This document shows, one piece after another, positions 11,444 to 23,200 of a stretch of 64,000 nucleotides of DNA. The notes beneath the pieces are model-generated. The model had not been told where the DNA came from. It did not search any database and saw only the letters and a list, made by a program, of their open reading frames with translations. The position numbers and the translations under genes were made by a program. The stretch is from Pachyseris speciosa (Eukaryota; Cnidaria; Anthozoa; Scleractinia; Pachyseridae), in assembly GCA_016490735.1 (NCBI GenBank), contig JAEMWC010000343.1, positions 395,001 to 459,000 on the forward strand. The letters run 5' to 3'. Positions within the stretch are counted from its first letter, which is position 1. The number at the start of each line of letters is the position of its first letter.

Positions 11444-13270
11444 AATATTCGCCGCTCTTTTGAAGCCAGGTGCAAAAGAAAGTGGAAAGCTACTTTCAGA
11501 TCGATGAAACTGTCCTTGATATTGTCCTTGGCCGTGACTCCCGTGAGAGTCTCAGTGGAGTCTCATCGAGCCAGTGGTGTTGGCAGAATCCGAAATTGTA
11601 GTATTTGGATAGGAGGTTTGTGCTTTGCGCAAACTTTGTTTGCGTGGCGCCAGCCCGTCAAATAACAACATTCTCGTTGAGCTCTGTTTTTTGATAAGAT
11701 GGCCTAGGAAGAATTACCAATGACGTGCAAGTAATGCAGATTAAGACAACAGTCGATGATGAAAAGGAAGTAAGCTAAGCACGGGTACCCCAAGCTCGCG
11801 ATTTGTGTTGACAACAGCGGTGCGCGTCACGTAATTTGAACATCAACATGCATGTTCCAACGGTTTGTCTCTCTCTATACAGAGGCACCCAACGATAAGT
11901 TTCGGTAGATATCTGTTCGGTGGATGGTTATTCGCCTTGGGCTTTCGGCGTCGATTAAAGACTGCACTCGGATTTTCGTAACTAAAACGTGGCCTAAAAG
12001 ATTCGCAATTGGACCAATTGGGAAATCATAGTCCCTGAGATTTTCGGAAAGGTCGTAATTGCTGTTTTTAACAGTCAAAAACGTCAGCTAGCATTTTCGG
12101 AAAGAAAACAGGTCCCTAGAGAGCTTGTGGAAAGTTCATTTCAGCTAGCACTTTCTCAAAGGAAGATTTTTTTCCCTAACATCTTCGGGCAATTAAACAA
12201 ACGGATAGCGAATCCGAACAGATGAACTTTTTCTTGCTTAATGAAAACATCACTTTAAACAGATTTCAAACACCAGAAGGTACTTACTGAAATGTCTTTC
12301 TACAGCTTTTGGTTGATTTTGCTCGTTGCGTGTCCCTGTCTATATATAGAGAGAAAATGTTGGAACAGAAACTCCACTGACGAAATTGCCAGACAGGACA
12401 CAAAAGGAACTACTGGAGGAGTTAAAGTGAAGAAATTTTATTAAAAAGTCATTCTTAATTTTACCTTCAAATTCGAAACAATTTTCCCCCATACATTTTT
12501 CCACTCACAACAGACAGAAACAGTGACGAGCCAATCAGAGAGGCCTCCCAAGGGCTGGTCAAGTGTCGCTTTGTCGCTCGTTTAAGACTCTGTTTCTCGC
12601 TTGTTTCGTTAGGGAAAATGTCATGTCGCAAAGAAAACAAAGAGGAATGAAAAGTCGCATTCTCCCTGTCGCAAACTGTCGCGACTTTTCTGTCAATTTC
12701 GCCTGTTTTCGGAGTGATGTCGTTTGTCGCTTTTACCAAGCGCGGGAAATTTTACGAAAGCTTAGTCGCAATGAATATTGGTTTTGGCTTTGCTTCTCAT
12801 TGGTTGAAAAAGTGGCCCGAGTTTGGTTAACCAATCACAGAGCGAAGCAACACAAAACCAAGGCAAACAAGAACTATCTTTGGCACTCAATTGCCAAAAT
12901 GTAGTAAACAAAACGATCTCAGTAATCGTAATCGAGTTGTATTAAACTGTAACTAGCTCTTAGTTGTAATAGTTGAAATAATAGCATGAGTGTTCGCGCG
13001 AAACTCAGAGTCACTTTGCTACTGTGTGAACACTCTCGTGTTATTATTTCGTTATTCGCTTTCTTATCATTCATACACACACACACACACACCTATTTCT
13101 GTATATATACATAATGCCATTTATGAATTTCTTCACATTTGACAATGATGATATAAGGTCGTCGAAACGTCATGTAACGTTTTTATCGTAAATTTTCCTT
13201 TTGAAAAGTTTATCTAAATCGATCGTTATCAGATGTTAAAAATTAGCATTATTAAATAGCAAATAGTAAA
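11444..13270. other. Intergenic stretch, no gene recognised
   Basis: No convincing exon is visible. A palindromic tract at 12778-12868 (TGGTTTTGGCTTTGCTTCTC... with inverted AACCAATCACAGAGCGAAGC) belongs to a family also seen at 22290-22370, 30060-30130 and 33905-33995. A (CA)n run lies at 13075-13093. Confidence 0.55.
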
Positions 13271-14540
13271 GTACTTTGGCGCATAGGAGTTTGTTCGGGT
13301 TCCTAAATTTCTGTATTAAAATTCACACATTCACAAAATGCATTGTAGTAAATGTTGCCGTCTGCCATCATGCTCCCTTCCATAGCCGACCCGAATTTAA
13401 CGTCGATAATGTAACGGTCTTCTTGGTCTTGACGAGTAGACCAGCGCCGTTATCGCTGAATCGAACACAGAGGTTGTACGGGACATAACCATATACCAAG
13501 TTTAAGGGTGACATCACAAAGCACACAGCAATGGAGAAATAATGCACCAGAACGATACAATAAATCAAACACAATGGAAGAAAACAATAGACTAACAATG
13601 GACTTGGTACATGGTGCACCAGCCGGTTGCGCAGTACAACAGCATACCCGCTGGCTCGTAATTAGACTGAACGAACCTCGTCCCACTGAGGAAGCGTAGA
13701 ATCAGAGGTGTGAAACTTTCTTCGAAAAAAAAAATCAAGCTTTGTTGTGACAGAAAAGATGATCAAATTGAGACGTTTGGTATTTACACCAGAATACCAG
13801 ATTATTCTTGGTTTTCACACGACGTCATCAAAAGCTAAACCTCAATAGTAAACAGACTTTTGCATTTTTAGCTTCATTACGTAAGACATTTTAGACATTT
13901 GCTTCCATGTTTTCAGCTCGGTTGCGTGCTTTATTTTTAAAATAGCGCAATTTGAATTTGATAGTTTTTCACGGTGCGTGAGATAAAGATGTCTGCCCAC
14001 AAGCATATCACGTAAATGAAAACATAAATTCACCTGTGTTTTTGAGGTTTTAAAAACCAATATGACAAAAGAGCCGTCCATGTGCATGTTAGCAGGCTCA
14101 AAAGAGCGAAAAAAGCCTTTGAGATAGCCAAAGTAAGTTCCAGATGTTTTTCACTTGTTTCAGGCCGCCATATTGTTGATACGCCAAAGTCAGGTCACAC
14201 ACTCTAGTTTTGTGTCTATAAAGTGCCAAACGATCTTAGTAAATTTTCACTGAGTTAAAAAAAAGAAAATTCTTTGAAAAGAGCATTCAAAGGGTCGAAC
14301 CCGGAGTATACGCGTCACAACGATATCCATATCCACTACACCACTGGGATTGGTAGCTGACGAGGGAGGCATGTTTTAACAAATTTATATGGTGTCACCA
14401 TAACAATATACGAAAGCTAACCATTTCGAGTCAGCGCTTAGGCCTAATCGCTAGAGATCAGTGTCTAACCCAGCAGTTCTTCTCTGCCTTTAAACAGTGT
14501 TGTTTCGGGTTAACACTAAGGTTGTCGGTTATTGCCACAT
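13271..14540. other. Intergenic stretch, no gene recognised
   Basis: Short open frames on both strands show no recognisable motif and no splice-consistent partner. I see no repeat structure here. Confidence 0.5.
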
Positions 14541-14645
14541 AAAAACGAAAATTTGGTTCATTTTTAGAGTTGATAAATGTAAATTGACCACCGTACGGTG
14601 GTCAATTTACATTATCATTGATAAACCAAATTTTCGTATTTCACT
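14540..14645. repeat. Long near-perfect palindrome
   Basis: TGTAAATTGACCACC and GGTGGTCAATTTACA flank a CGTACG-type centre near 14595. The outer parts ACGAAAATTTGGTT and AACCAAATTTTCGT also pair, so the stem exceeds 40 bp in total with one internal bulge. It may be a small MITE or foldback. Confidence 0.8.
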
Positions 14646-15057
14646 CCCCCACCGACGCAGCACCACATTTTCTTTAGAAACTAATTCTCTTTATTCCCAT
14701 ATAACGTCACCAAATGTTCCACGAAAATTTTGAGATGTTATACTGTATATGTATCACGAAATGTCTCACCTTATTTTGGAGTGTCCGTTCCAGTGATAAC
14801 CAATTACAAAGGCATTTCAAATAGCGACGAAATGTGAGATTGGCCGTGAAAATGGGTCAGTTTTTTTTTGAAGGGTACGGATGGGTTACTTCCAAAGTTG
14901 TATGTTTCCGGCAGAACAGAAATTCTCTGCCTTTAAGCGAGAAAGGAAAAGAAAACGGTAGAACCGATTTTCAGCGTGAAAATCGCTCTCGACCACACAG
15001 AGCTAGCCTGCGTACACAGCGATCATGTGTGACAGTGATCTACCTTGACTACGTCTT

Positions 15058-15453
15058 AGGGTCTGTTCACATGGAGGTGGGATACCCCAGGAAGGTGAGG
15101 TTCCCCGCCTCGGTAGGGTTACCAATCTCTCTTTATTTTTTGATCGCGTTCACATGTGAGGTGGGGTACCTCACCGAGGCGGGTTGCCCGGTCAGCCAGG
15201 GCGGGTAACCCGCTTAGCTGGGGTGAGTTTTCTCCATGTGAATGCTGGAGGTGGGTGGGGTGATGTTCAACCGGGCAATTGTCCCTGACGTCTTTGTTAA
15301 TATAATATACGTACTTAGCGACTACGCGAAAGCATTTTAAACCTCACCTCAACGCCCCGGGGTTGCATGTGAGAGCCAGCTTTTTTTTACCACGGCTAGG
15401 TGGGGTACCTCACCTACCCGGGGGATCCCCCACCTCCATGTGAACAGGCCCTA
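15058..15453. mobile_element. ~395 bp MITE with GGGCCTGTTCACATGGAGG-type inverted termini
   Basis: AGGGTCTGTTCACATGGAGG at 15058 pairs with CCTCCATGTGAACAGGCCCT ending near 15452. The interior is rich in GGGGTACCTCACC-type palindromes. It has no coding capacity. Confidence 0.85.
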
Positions 15454-15459
15454 GAAACG

Positions 15460-16855
15460 ACATTATGAGGAAAATCTCCGAAGACGCCACTACAAGACTC
15501 GAGACATACAACAGGAGACAGTAAAATGCCAAAAGTAAGTTTATTCTATTCTATTCTTGCTAACATTCTAACAAATACTGGTAGCCTTAAATCTTAGATC
15601 TTATTCAAAGCAGAAGGGCTAAATTTTAATGATTATTTGCTACTGTTTGGTAATTAGAGACACTCATTGGTATATTTCTATTGTATATTTATTGTAGTGT
15701 ATTTATTGATGTGTAGTAGTGTAGTGTACAATGTAGATGCAAAGTAAAGTCAAGTAGTATGTAATGTATTAGTGTGGTAGGGTGGAGTAGTGTATACAAT
15801 GTATAGGTGTAGAGTCAAGCAGTACGTAATGTGAGTAATTGAATTTACAGTACGTGTGTATATGTAAATGTAATGAATTGAATGTACCGCAATTTAAAAA
15901 AAATGAAAAAAAAAAAAAAACGTTTATTCTATGATCTGCAGAAATGTAACCTAAATATTTCCGATAAAAAGTTAATAGTTTAAAATTCCCATACAAACCC
16001 TTTACATTTAAACACAACAGCGTTTGGGCTACCTGTGGTTGAGCTAGAGTTTACATTTGTGGTTGTAATGTGATACGCGAGTGGTTTGCAGTTCAGTGGC
16101 TCATGGCCACTTTGATTTGGTATTTAATACCACACAGACGCAGGGAAACAAAGCATCTATATAAATTTATATAAATATTTCACTTGACGTTAAATACTAA
16201 ATTATTTATGGCGTTAAAAATCTATGAACACTGGATTAAAACATGAACCCAAACATGTGTTTGCCAAGTGGAACGCTTAAAAAGTTATGTAACTTTTCTT
16301 ACGAAATACTTAATATGTGCATTGAAACTATCTGCGGTTATCTATGGCTACGAATGATGGGGAGAAATCCATTGCAACTTGAGAAAGGTTGGGTTAACTT
16401 TTTTCTAGTTTCGTCCTCGTGACCCGGAAAAATTGCCGTAAAATACTAGTACTTCCTTTTCCGTCCTAGAAGTAATTATAAATCTACTTCTTCGTGTTAG
16501 ACGGGCCGATCGTGTGATAGAAAAAGTAATTCCTCGCGATTTGAACAACTTATGACAACAATTGCAGCGACAGTGCCCCTTAAATTGGAGGGTTCAATAA
16601 CCTCATAATTTAGCCTAATAATTTAATCGGGGACAGATGATCTAAATAACCAAAACCTAAAGGCAAGGTTTTACAAGAGCGCTATTGACTTCAGTCCCCG
16701 TTTTAAAGTGCAAAGTTTAGACTGCAACTTTGGATTGCATGTCGCTTGGAAAACGACGCAAAGCGTTTCGTTTCCTGTGCGAGCGCTTGTCTTTACAAAC
16801 GATTAAGTATATGTAGAAAATATGTAAGTAACTGTGTAGTGCCATTGATGAAGTT
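15460..16855. other. Intergenic stretch, no gene recognised
   Basis: AT-rich sequence with a GTAGTGTA-rich degenerate stretch (15700-15790) and a poly-A run (15895-15925). No exon or element could be assigned. Confidence 0.5.
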
Positions 16856-17079
16856 CTGTTCAAAGATTTCTTTCTTTGGGCACCAATTTTTTCTGATGAA
16901 CGTCAGACGTTTAGGACTACTGTCCACTTAATCGGTGATCATACCCGTTAAAACAGAACGTGCGTTGTGATATTTAAATTTCGTTCACAGCGCGCGCTGC
17001 GAGTTCAAACGAAGTTGAAATCTATGTTCATGCCATTGAGTCGAAGAGTTCGGCATGTAAATATGAGACGGCTCTCCCC

Positions 17080-17340
17080 GAGGTTACAAGTAGTACATGG
17101 GAAGCTCTGTCGTATCGTCAAAGGTCCACCAGGGGTGTTGAGCTGAGACGATGAGCGCAGGTCTTGCACCGTGGGCGGTGACAGGGAAAGGTTCCAGTCG
17201 AGTCATCCCCCGTATAAGCGTCGGGACCAAGGAGTCTTTCAAATTGGTGTCGCTGTGAAACGCACCGAGGACACGCAAGTTGCTGAAGATGTCCATGGTC
17301 TCAGGGTCGGATTGAAGTGAGGGAAAATTGTTGGTTGGTA
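17080..17340 (-). pseudogene. Penelope-like element, post-RT linker fragment
   Basis: NNFPSLQSDPETMDIFSNL begins near 17326 and is followed by FHSDTNLKDSLV. After a frame slip comes TGTFPCHRPRCKTC, the Cys-containing linker between RT and GIY-YIG endonuclease in Penelope elements. The endonuclease itself is not intact. Roughly fifty residues are missing between this block and the RT block across the gypsy insertion, so the junction includes a deletion. Confidence 0.7.
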
Positions 17341-17360
17341 TCTTCCTGAGCCGGCATCAA

Positions 17361-17379
17361 CATGGTGTCACAAAGTGGG
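17361..17379 (+). promoter_or_regulatory. Gypsy primer-binding site (tRNA-Leu type)
   Basis: TGGTGTCACAAAGTGGGAT begins with TGG, complementary to a tRNA CCA end, and differs by one or two bases from the tRNA-Leu-type primer site used by many metazoan gypsy elements. It marks where the lost 5' LTR should have ended. Confidence 0.65.
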
Positions 17380-17429
17380 ATGTTCTGAACAGTGAAAGAA
17401 TTGCAAGTAGGTGTGAAGAAAGCACAACA

Positions 17430-18222
17430 ATGGCCGAGAAAGATTCCGGGCTCCTGATCCGTTTGAACTGGATGCACAAGCATCGGAAAATTGGAGAAAA
17501 TTCCTCATGCAGTTTTAAATTTATCTTGCGGCAAAAGGGAAAGATGAAAAGCCGGACAAACTGAAGATAAACGTGTTACTTCATTGTGCTGGTCCGGAAG
17601 CTATTGAAGAGTATAGTCATTTCGTTTTTAACGAGGGAGAAAGCAACGAGCGCTATGCAGATGTCTGCAAGAAGTTTGAGGAATTATGTGAAGGGGCTAG
17701 GATGGTTATCTATAAGGGGCTGGTGTTTAATCAGAGGAATCAAGAGAAAGGATTGATAACTTTGTGAGTGAGCTAAAGAGATTGTCTCTAACATGCGAAT
17801 TTGGAGACTTACGAGATTCATTAATTAGAGATCGCATTGTTGGTGGAGTATCATCTGATGAATTGAGAGAATTGCTAAAAAAGGCAGATCTCACTCTGCA
17901 GAGTGCTCATGATTATTCTAGAACATTTGAGGTAGCTGAACTACAAATGTTCAAGTTTAGCCTGCCAACGTATGCGAGTACCGAACGTCCATCAGGAATT
18001 CATTTTGTAAGAAAATCTAAGGGACAGGACAGGGCAACTGCACGTTCTTGTAAGTTCTGTGGTTACAAGCACCCATTTACGCAGCCAAGTAGATGCCCTG
18101 CATTTGGAAACAGATGCATAAAGTGTAAGAAAGAGGAACACTTTCCACAGGTTTGCAAAGAGAATGTCAAGAAGGACTCACAAGTTGACACAGTGGAACA
18201 AGAAGCCTTTGTTGAAGACTAG
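17430..18222 (+). pseudogene. Gypsy gag-like pseudogene with zinc knuckles
   Basis: An ATG at 17430 opens a gag-like frame that slips within the first ten codons, meets a stop near 17517 and shifts again near 17740. The last part (17764-18222) is intact and carries two CCHC-like knuckles, CKFCGYKHPFTQPSRC and CIKCKKEEHFPQVC, for binding element RNA. Capsid-like sequence (NVLLHCAGPEAIEEYS, YKGLVFNQRNQ) precedes it. Confidence 0.8.
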
Positions 18223-18310
18223 ACCTTCTAGACAAGAGTCAGGATGTACACACATATTTTGGATCTGTTGAATTGGGAAGTATTTCTGACAGCAGAAGAC
18301 AAACAAGAGC

Positions 18311-20949
18311 TTGATTACTGTTAAGATTGCAGGAAGAGATGTTCGGATCAAAGCAGACACTGGTGCAGAAGCTACAGTCATCCCGTACCACTTGTACAAG
18401 GAGATTACAAAGAAGCCTCTACAAAAGATCCAACAGCCCTTGAAAGGTTGGCTTGCAAAGAAACCCATACATCCAGTGGGCTGTGTATCTCTTCCAACTC
18501 AGTACAAGAACCGAAAGCTGAATCTGTTGTATCTTGTTGTGGAAGGAAACTTCCCACCATTGCTGGGCTGTGATGCCTGTCTGGATCTGGAAGTGCTTAA
18601 ATTTATGAATCTTCAACTGATAGATACACCAGAACCATGTGACGCTAGTCCAGAAACATCAAGTCAAGTTGGAGGTGCAAGTAGTTTTAAGAATGACACA
18701 GTGCTGAGTGAATATCAATACTGTTTTAGTGACAAGCCTGGTAAATTGCCAAACAAAGTGCACTTGGAGGTTGACCCCTCAGTTCCCCAAGTGATCCACC
18801 CTCCAAGAAAGATACCGGTTGCCCTGCTTGAACCAGCACGAGAAAAGCACAAAGAGATGGAGGAAGATGGTATTATTGTCAAAGAGGAGGAGCACACACC
18901 ATGGGTGTCATCTATGGTAGTTATTGACAAGAGAAAAGCAAATGATAAAGACATTCCTCCATCCAAGGACTATGTTCGAATTTGCACTGACCAAAAGGAT
19001 CTGAACAAGGCCCTTAAACGACCCCATTATCCAATGGTTACTGTAGAAGAGCTTACTCACAGCTTACTCAGAAAGATGCAGCATTTGTGTGGGAGAAACC
19101 ACAACAAGACACTTTTGACAGCCTGAAATCCTCCATCACTACAGCACCTGTGCTTGCTTATTTTGACAACAAGAAAGAAACAGTGCTAAAAGTGGATGCA
19201 AGTAGCACTGGACTTGGTGCAGTGATCATGCAAGAAAGTGAACCAATTGCATTCAGCTCAAAAACACTAACTACCAGTGAGAGAAGATATGCCAACAGTG
19301 AGAGAGAAATGTTAGCTATTGTATGGGGAGCACAGAAATTTCACTTACGTGTATGGGCGAAGAGTCATTGTTGAAACTGACCATAAACCGTTAGAGTCTA
19401 TATTCAAGAAACCACTTAATGATGCCCCTCCCAGGCTACAAAGGATGCTTCTAAAACTCACCAAGTATGATCTTGATGTGAAGTATGTTCCTGGAAAGCA
19501 GCAAGTCATCTCAGACTGTCTTAGCAGAGCACCTCTCAGTGACACTGAACCAGTCCGCCAACCTGAAGATGTCATTGGAGTTAATCTTGTTGATGAACTA
19601 GCATTTGAGAGTAGTACGCTGAAGAGATTTAGAGACACTTCAAGCGTTGACGAGTTTTCCAGAGTAGTGATGGAGTATGTCATGAAAGGCTAGCCGGCTA
19701 AAACAGAAGAAGTTGATGACATTGCCAGGGAGTACTGGAGCTTCAAGGAAGAGCTGAGTGTTGAAGATGGGCTGCTATTTAAATCTGACAGACTTGTTGT
19801 CTCAAAACCATTGAGAGCTGAAGTGCTGGATGAAATTCATGGAGCACACCTGGGAGAAAACAAAAGTCTTTACTTTGCTAGGGACTATGTTTTCTGGCCA
19901 TCAATGACTGCTCAAATTAAAGACAAAGTCATCTCCTGTCCTATTTGTAATGCCTTTCGCAACCAACAGCGGAGAGAGTCATTGCATCCACATGACATCC
20001 CAGGATTACCATGGCAAGTTGTTGGGACTGATTTGTTCGAATATGCAGGTCACACCTACCTACTGGTGACTGACTTCTATTCAAAGTATTTTGAGATAGA
20101 GCTATTTCACCAGAAAAGTGCCACCAGTGTTATCAACAACCTTAAGAAGATATTTGCAAGATTTGGAATTCCGGATGAGGTCGTGAGTGATAATGGTTCG
20201 CAGTACAGGAACACCAGAAATGTATTTAACAGTACCCATGAGTTCAAAGAATTTGCCAAAGAGTGGGATTTTGCCATACTACAAGCTCACCTGAGTACCC
20301 ACAATCCAATGGTGCAGCAGAGAGTGCAGTGCAGACTGCAAAACGTATCCTGAAGAAAGCTGCAGCAGACCACAAAGACCCATTTGAGGGATTGCTGAAG
20401 TATCGCAATACACGTTTCCAAGATATAGGTGTGTCACCTGTTCAGTTACTGACGAGTCGCCGAACACGCACAATGATACCGACTCATCAACGTCTATTGT
20501 TACCCCAAGCAGTGGACCCTGACCGAGTTGTGAAAGCACTTAAACTTCGTCAGGCCATTTCCAAGAGGATCTATGACAAACAGAGAAGAGACTTGCCTCC
20601 ACTTGAGGTTGGGGGGACAAAGTGCGAATTCGTCCAAATCGGGAGCAGCAATGGCGCAAAGCAGAAGTGTTACCAAGGTCGTATCTCCTGGAAGATGAAC
20701 AGGGGCGTATCTACAGAAGAAATAGGAGACAGATCATCTCAGTTCCAAATGAACAATCCATGCATCCACAGCTGCGTGATCCTGTGGCTCCTCAGCTTGA
20801 CGGTTCCCCCACAAGTTCAAATTTGCCTGAAACAGAGGAACCGTCACCCAGAAAAGAAGACGCACACGGTGCAAGCACAAAGTTCACCAATTACCACGAG
20901 ATCTGGGCGACAAGTCAGGAGGCCGGAAAGACTCATTGAATCCTGTTAG
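18311..20949 (+). pseudogene. Gypsy pol pseudogene: protease, truncated RT, RNase H, integrase
   Basis: The protease has the catalytic triad motif in IKADTGAEATVI (~18340). The reverse transcriptase N-terminal half is present (18750-19060, DGIIVKEEEHTPWVSSMV, RICTDQKDLNKAL), but the palm with its DD motif is absent: the frame jumps at ~19075 straight to WEKPQQDTFDSLKSSI. RNase H follows (KVDASSTGLGAV, ETDHKPLESI) with a frameshift near 19350. A stop near 19690 precedes the integrase: HHCC zinc region (HGAHLG... CPICNAF), then GTDLFEY, VVSDNGSQY and, after another shift near 20280, PQSNGAAESAV, completing the DDE set. It cannot be functional as it stands. Confidence 0.87.
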
Positions 20950-20957
20950 AGGGGAGA

Positions 20958-21165
20958 TGTTGTAATATTACTGACTGGGGACCCCACAGGTTCATGGGTC
21001 CCTGACTGTTTTCACGGGCCACCCCTAACATGGAGGGGACCGCCATGTTTCGTTTCGTTTTAGTCAAAGAACATGTGAGAACATCTGTAGTTAAGTTTCT
21101 GAGAATTCTTTAGTAGCCTTTCAGTTGCTGAGTTCAGTCAAAAAGTTTACAAGAGCTACCTATTC
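20958..21165 (+). repeat. Gypsy 3' LTR (about 200 bp, right boundary approximate)
   Basis: It starts TGTTGTAATA directly after the polypurine tract and ends before the Penelope-like coding sequence resumes at about 21166. No second copy is found in the window to fix its end. Confidence 0.6.
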
Positions 21166-21635
21166 GTTTGAGGCGGAGAAGTTGACTGTATGAGGATAGA
21201 GTCTTTACATCCCTCCAGATGTGAAGATGAATATGTAAGATAGGAGTGGGAATCTGTTTCCTTGTAGTGTATTGTTGTTGCTAGTCCTTGAGAGGTTAGC
21301 TTGAGATAGAGGTCTAGAAAAGGCAGTTTATCTTCGGAGATGGACTAGGCGAACGTGAGGCTCGGATGGAAATTGTTGACAAAGTTGGTGAAGTTGTCGA
21401 GCTCGGTCTTGCTACAGGAAGCTGCCCCATTTATGTCATCGATGTAACGTTTGTAAATGTCGGGCTTATTTCCAAGAAATTGTTGGAAAATTTGTTCTTC
21501 AATGTGACCAACGAATAAACAAGCGTAGTTAGGGCTGAGCATACTTCCCATAGCAATACCACCGCTTTGTTGATAGAAATTTGTCGTGCATGCACTCTGT
21601 CGTACATCGGCAAAACTGGACGCAGGCTCGGGATA
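21166..21635 (-). pseudogene. Penelope-like reverse transcriptase fragment
   Basis: On the minus strand the frame reads FYQQSGGIAMGSMLSPNYA, the PLE-type motif before the palm, then the catalytic-site block YKRYIDDI, with NFHPSLTF and FLDLYLK further on. Near 21190 a one-base slip moves the reading into SQLLRLKRI. The PLE normally continues from here, but the gypsy 3' LTR abuts it at about 21165. The N-terminal half of the reverse transcriptase is missing beyond ~21635. Confidence 0.8.
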
Positions 21636-21997
21636 GGTTTTCTGGATATCTGCGCTCTGTCAGAAAGAAAGCGAGCCTGCCCTTTGGCTCAGCATTTCTG
21701 TTCTCCCGGAAACAGCCGTTGACATGATGGTGTCCGTGGTACGAACAGGATACCGTGACACCATAGAGCAACGCCGCGCGGAGGGCCGTTCAATATTTGC
21801 ATGCAAAACTCTTCGACCCAGCGGCATGGACATAGATTTCAACTTCAACTTCGTTTGAACTCGCAGCGCGCGCTGTGAACGAAATTTAAATATCACAACG
21901 CGCGTTTTGTTTTAACGGCTATTATCACCGATGAAGGGACAGTATTCCCGGAACGTCTGCCTAAAGAAAAAAATCTTTTAACAGAAGTATTCTGTTC

Positions 21998-22235
21998 GGT
22001 CCCATTCTCCCTACCCACCAACGTCTGCTGAACCGAGCCGGTCATTCCATTCCCATTGTGTCTGAGTATCCAATTAGGAGGGAGAATAAAACCGACACAA
22101 CCAACGGCTGCGAAGGAGGCTACGGGAACTTAGCCACCGAAACTTAAAAGCCACGATGTGATTGGTCAGTTCCTGGAATGGAATGTCCGGCTCGGTTCAG
22201 CAGACGTTAGTAGGGAGGGAGAATAGGACCGACAC
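21998..22235. mobile_element. MITE with GGTCCTATTCTCCCT-type ends
   Basis: GGTCCCATTCTCCCTACCCA at 21998 pairs with the inverse of GGGAGGGAGAATAGGACC ending 22230. Both arms continue with CAACGTCTGCTGAACCGAGC-type sequence. A direct repeat GACACAA(C)CAACGGCTGCGAAGG/GACACAAAGAACGGCTGCG links 22090-22125 to 22230-22257. Confidence 0.65.
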
Positions 22236-22262
22236 AAAGAACGGCTGCGAAGGAGGCGGTCT

Positions 22263-22530
22263 TCAATTGAGTGTCGAAAGTAATTCTCGTTTGCTTAGTT
22301 TTTGCTTTACTTCGTTCGGTGATTGGTTGGCAAAAACTCGCGCCACTTTCACAACCAATGAGAAGCAAAAAACAATCAAGAGTTCGCGCGCATTTTCCCG
22401 CGCTTCGTGTCGGCTGCATGTAATTGCTTCGAAGTCTGATTGGCTCACTGCGCTGTTTTCATCTGTTGTGATTGGTCAGAGTAACAGAGTAACTGGTTTT
22501 GGTTTTACCAAACTCTACTGAAAATCGCTC
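22263..22530. mobile_element. MITE-like repeat of the GATTGGTTGGCAAAACTCGCG family
   Basis: Sequence such as TCGTTCGGTGATTGGTTGGC, ACTCGCGCCACTTTC and CCGCGCTTCGTGTCGGCTGC recurs at 30060-30140, 32280-32380 and 33830-34020. Several ACCAATCA/TGATTGGT inverted blocks occur inside, and the unit ends ACTGAAAATCGCTCTAT. Confidence 0.55.
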
Positions 22531-23013
22531 TATGCACAACAAAATTTATTATATTCGGTTCCAGAATCTTTGCACGCAATAATACATGTAATTACTTATT
22601 GACTGAGTGGAAGGGCCGTTTCTCGGAGCTCCCAGTTATTATTCCAGACGGGAGTAAGTTATCAGCTAAAGAAACAAAATGGACTTTATAAGAGGTCAGA
22701 ACACACCATACTTTGCTTGAGATTTTGATTTCAAAATTAAGTTACCAGGACTTTCGAGAAACGGACCCCTGCTCGCGAAAACGCGTACGGCCCTCATAGG
22801 GGGATTTTCTCAATAGTTTCACAATGACATTAAAGTGCGCACGGGGCCGTACGGATGATATGATAACTCAGCTCATCAGGGTTTCATCGCGCCTCACCGT
22901 ACGCCCCCCCCCACCCCACTCATGAATACATGATATCGATTGCTTTCACGCGAGTGCCTCCTTCCTATACTTCGTCAGCTGGCAGATCGATACACACCAA
23001 CATTAAGCTGATC

Positions 23014-23156
23014 CTAAAATCTGTAAACAGGGTCTCCAATGATCTTTGGCTCGGTAACAAACGACACACCTGGTGAATCGCATTTCTGCAGTTCAAACAC
23101 CAGGAGCTGAAAAATAAAAATAAATAAATCATAATCATAATCATAATCATAATCAC

Positions 23157-23200
<44 letters not shown>

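Larger units (their letters stand above)
17361..21165 (+). mobile_element. Ty3/gypsy LTR retrotransposon, decayed, without recognisable 5' LTR
   Basis: The primer-binding site TGGTGTCACAAAGTGGGAT at 17361 resembles the complement of a tRNA-Leu 3' end. It is followed by gag, protease, partial RT, RNase H and integrase in gypsy order, then a polypurine tract AGAGGGGAGA (20948-20957) and a 3' LTR beginning TGTTGTAATATTACTGACTG at 20958. No matching LTR lies before 17361; PLE sequence comes to within ~20 bp of the primer site. The element lies inside a Penelope-like element. Confidence 0.85.
16861..22000 (-). mobile_element. Penelope-like element (PLE), interrupted by a gypsy element and flanked by an inverted partial copy
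   Basis: PLE coding sequence lies on the minus strand in two blocks: reverse transcriptase at ~21635-21168 and the post-RT region at ~17340-17080. The sequence 17070-16861 recurs inverted at ~21780-22000 (for example TTAAATATCACAACG and GCGCGCTG(T/C)GAACG), so a second partial PLE 3' end lies head-on to the first. Such inverted terminal copies are typical of Penelope elements. The element is dead: frameshifts, a missing stretch after the RT and a nested gypsy insertion are all visible. Confidence 0.8.
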
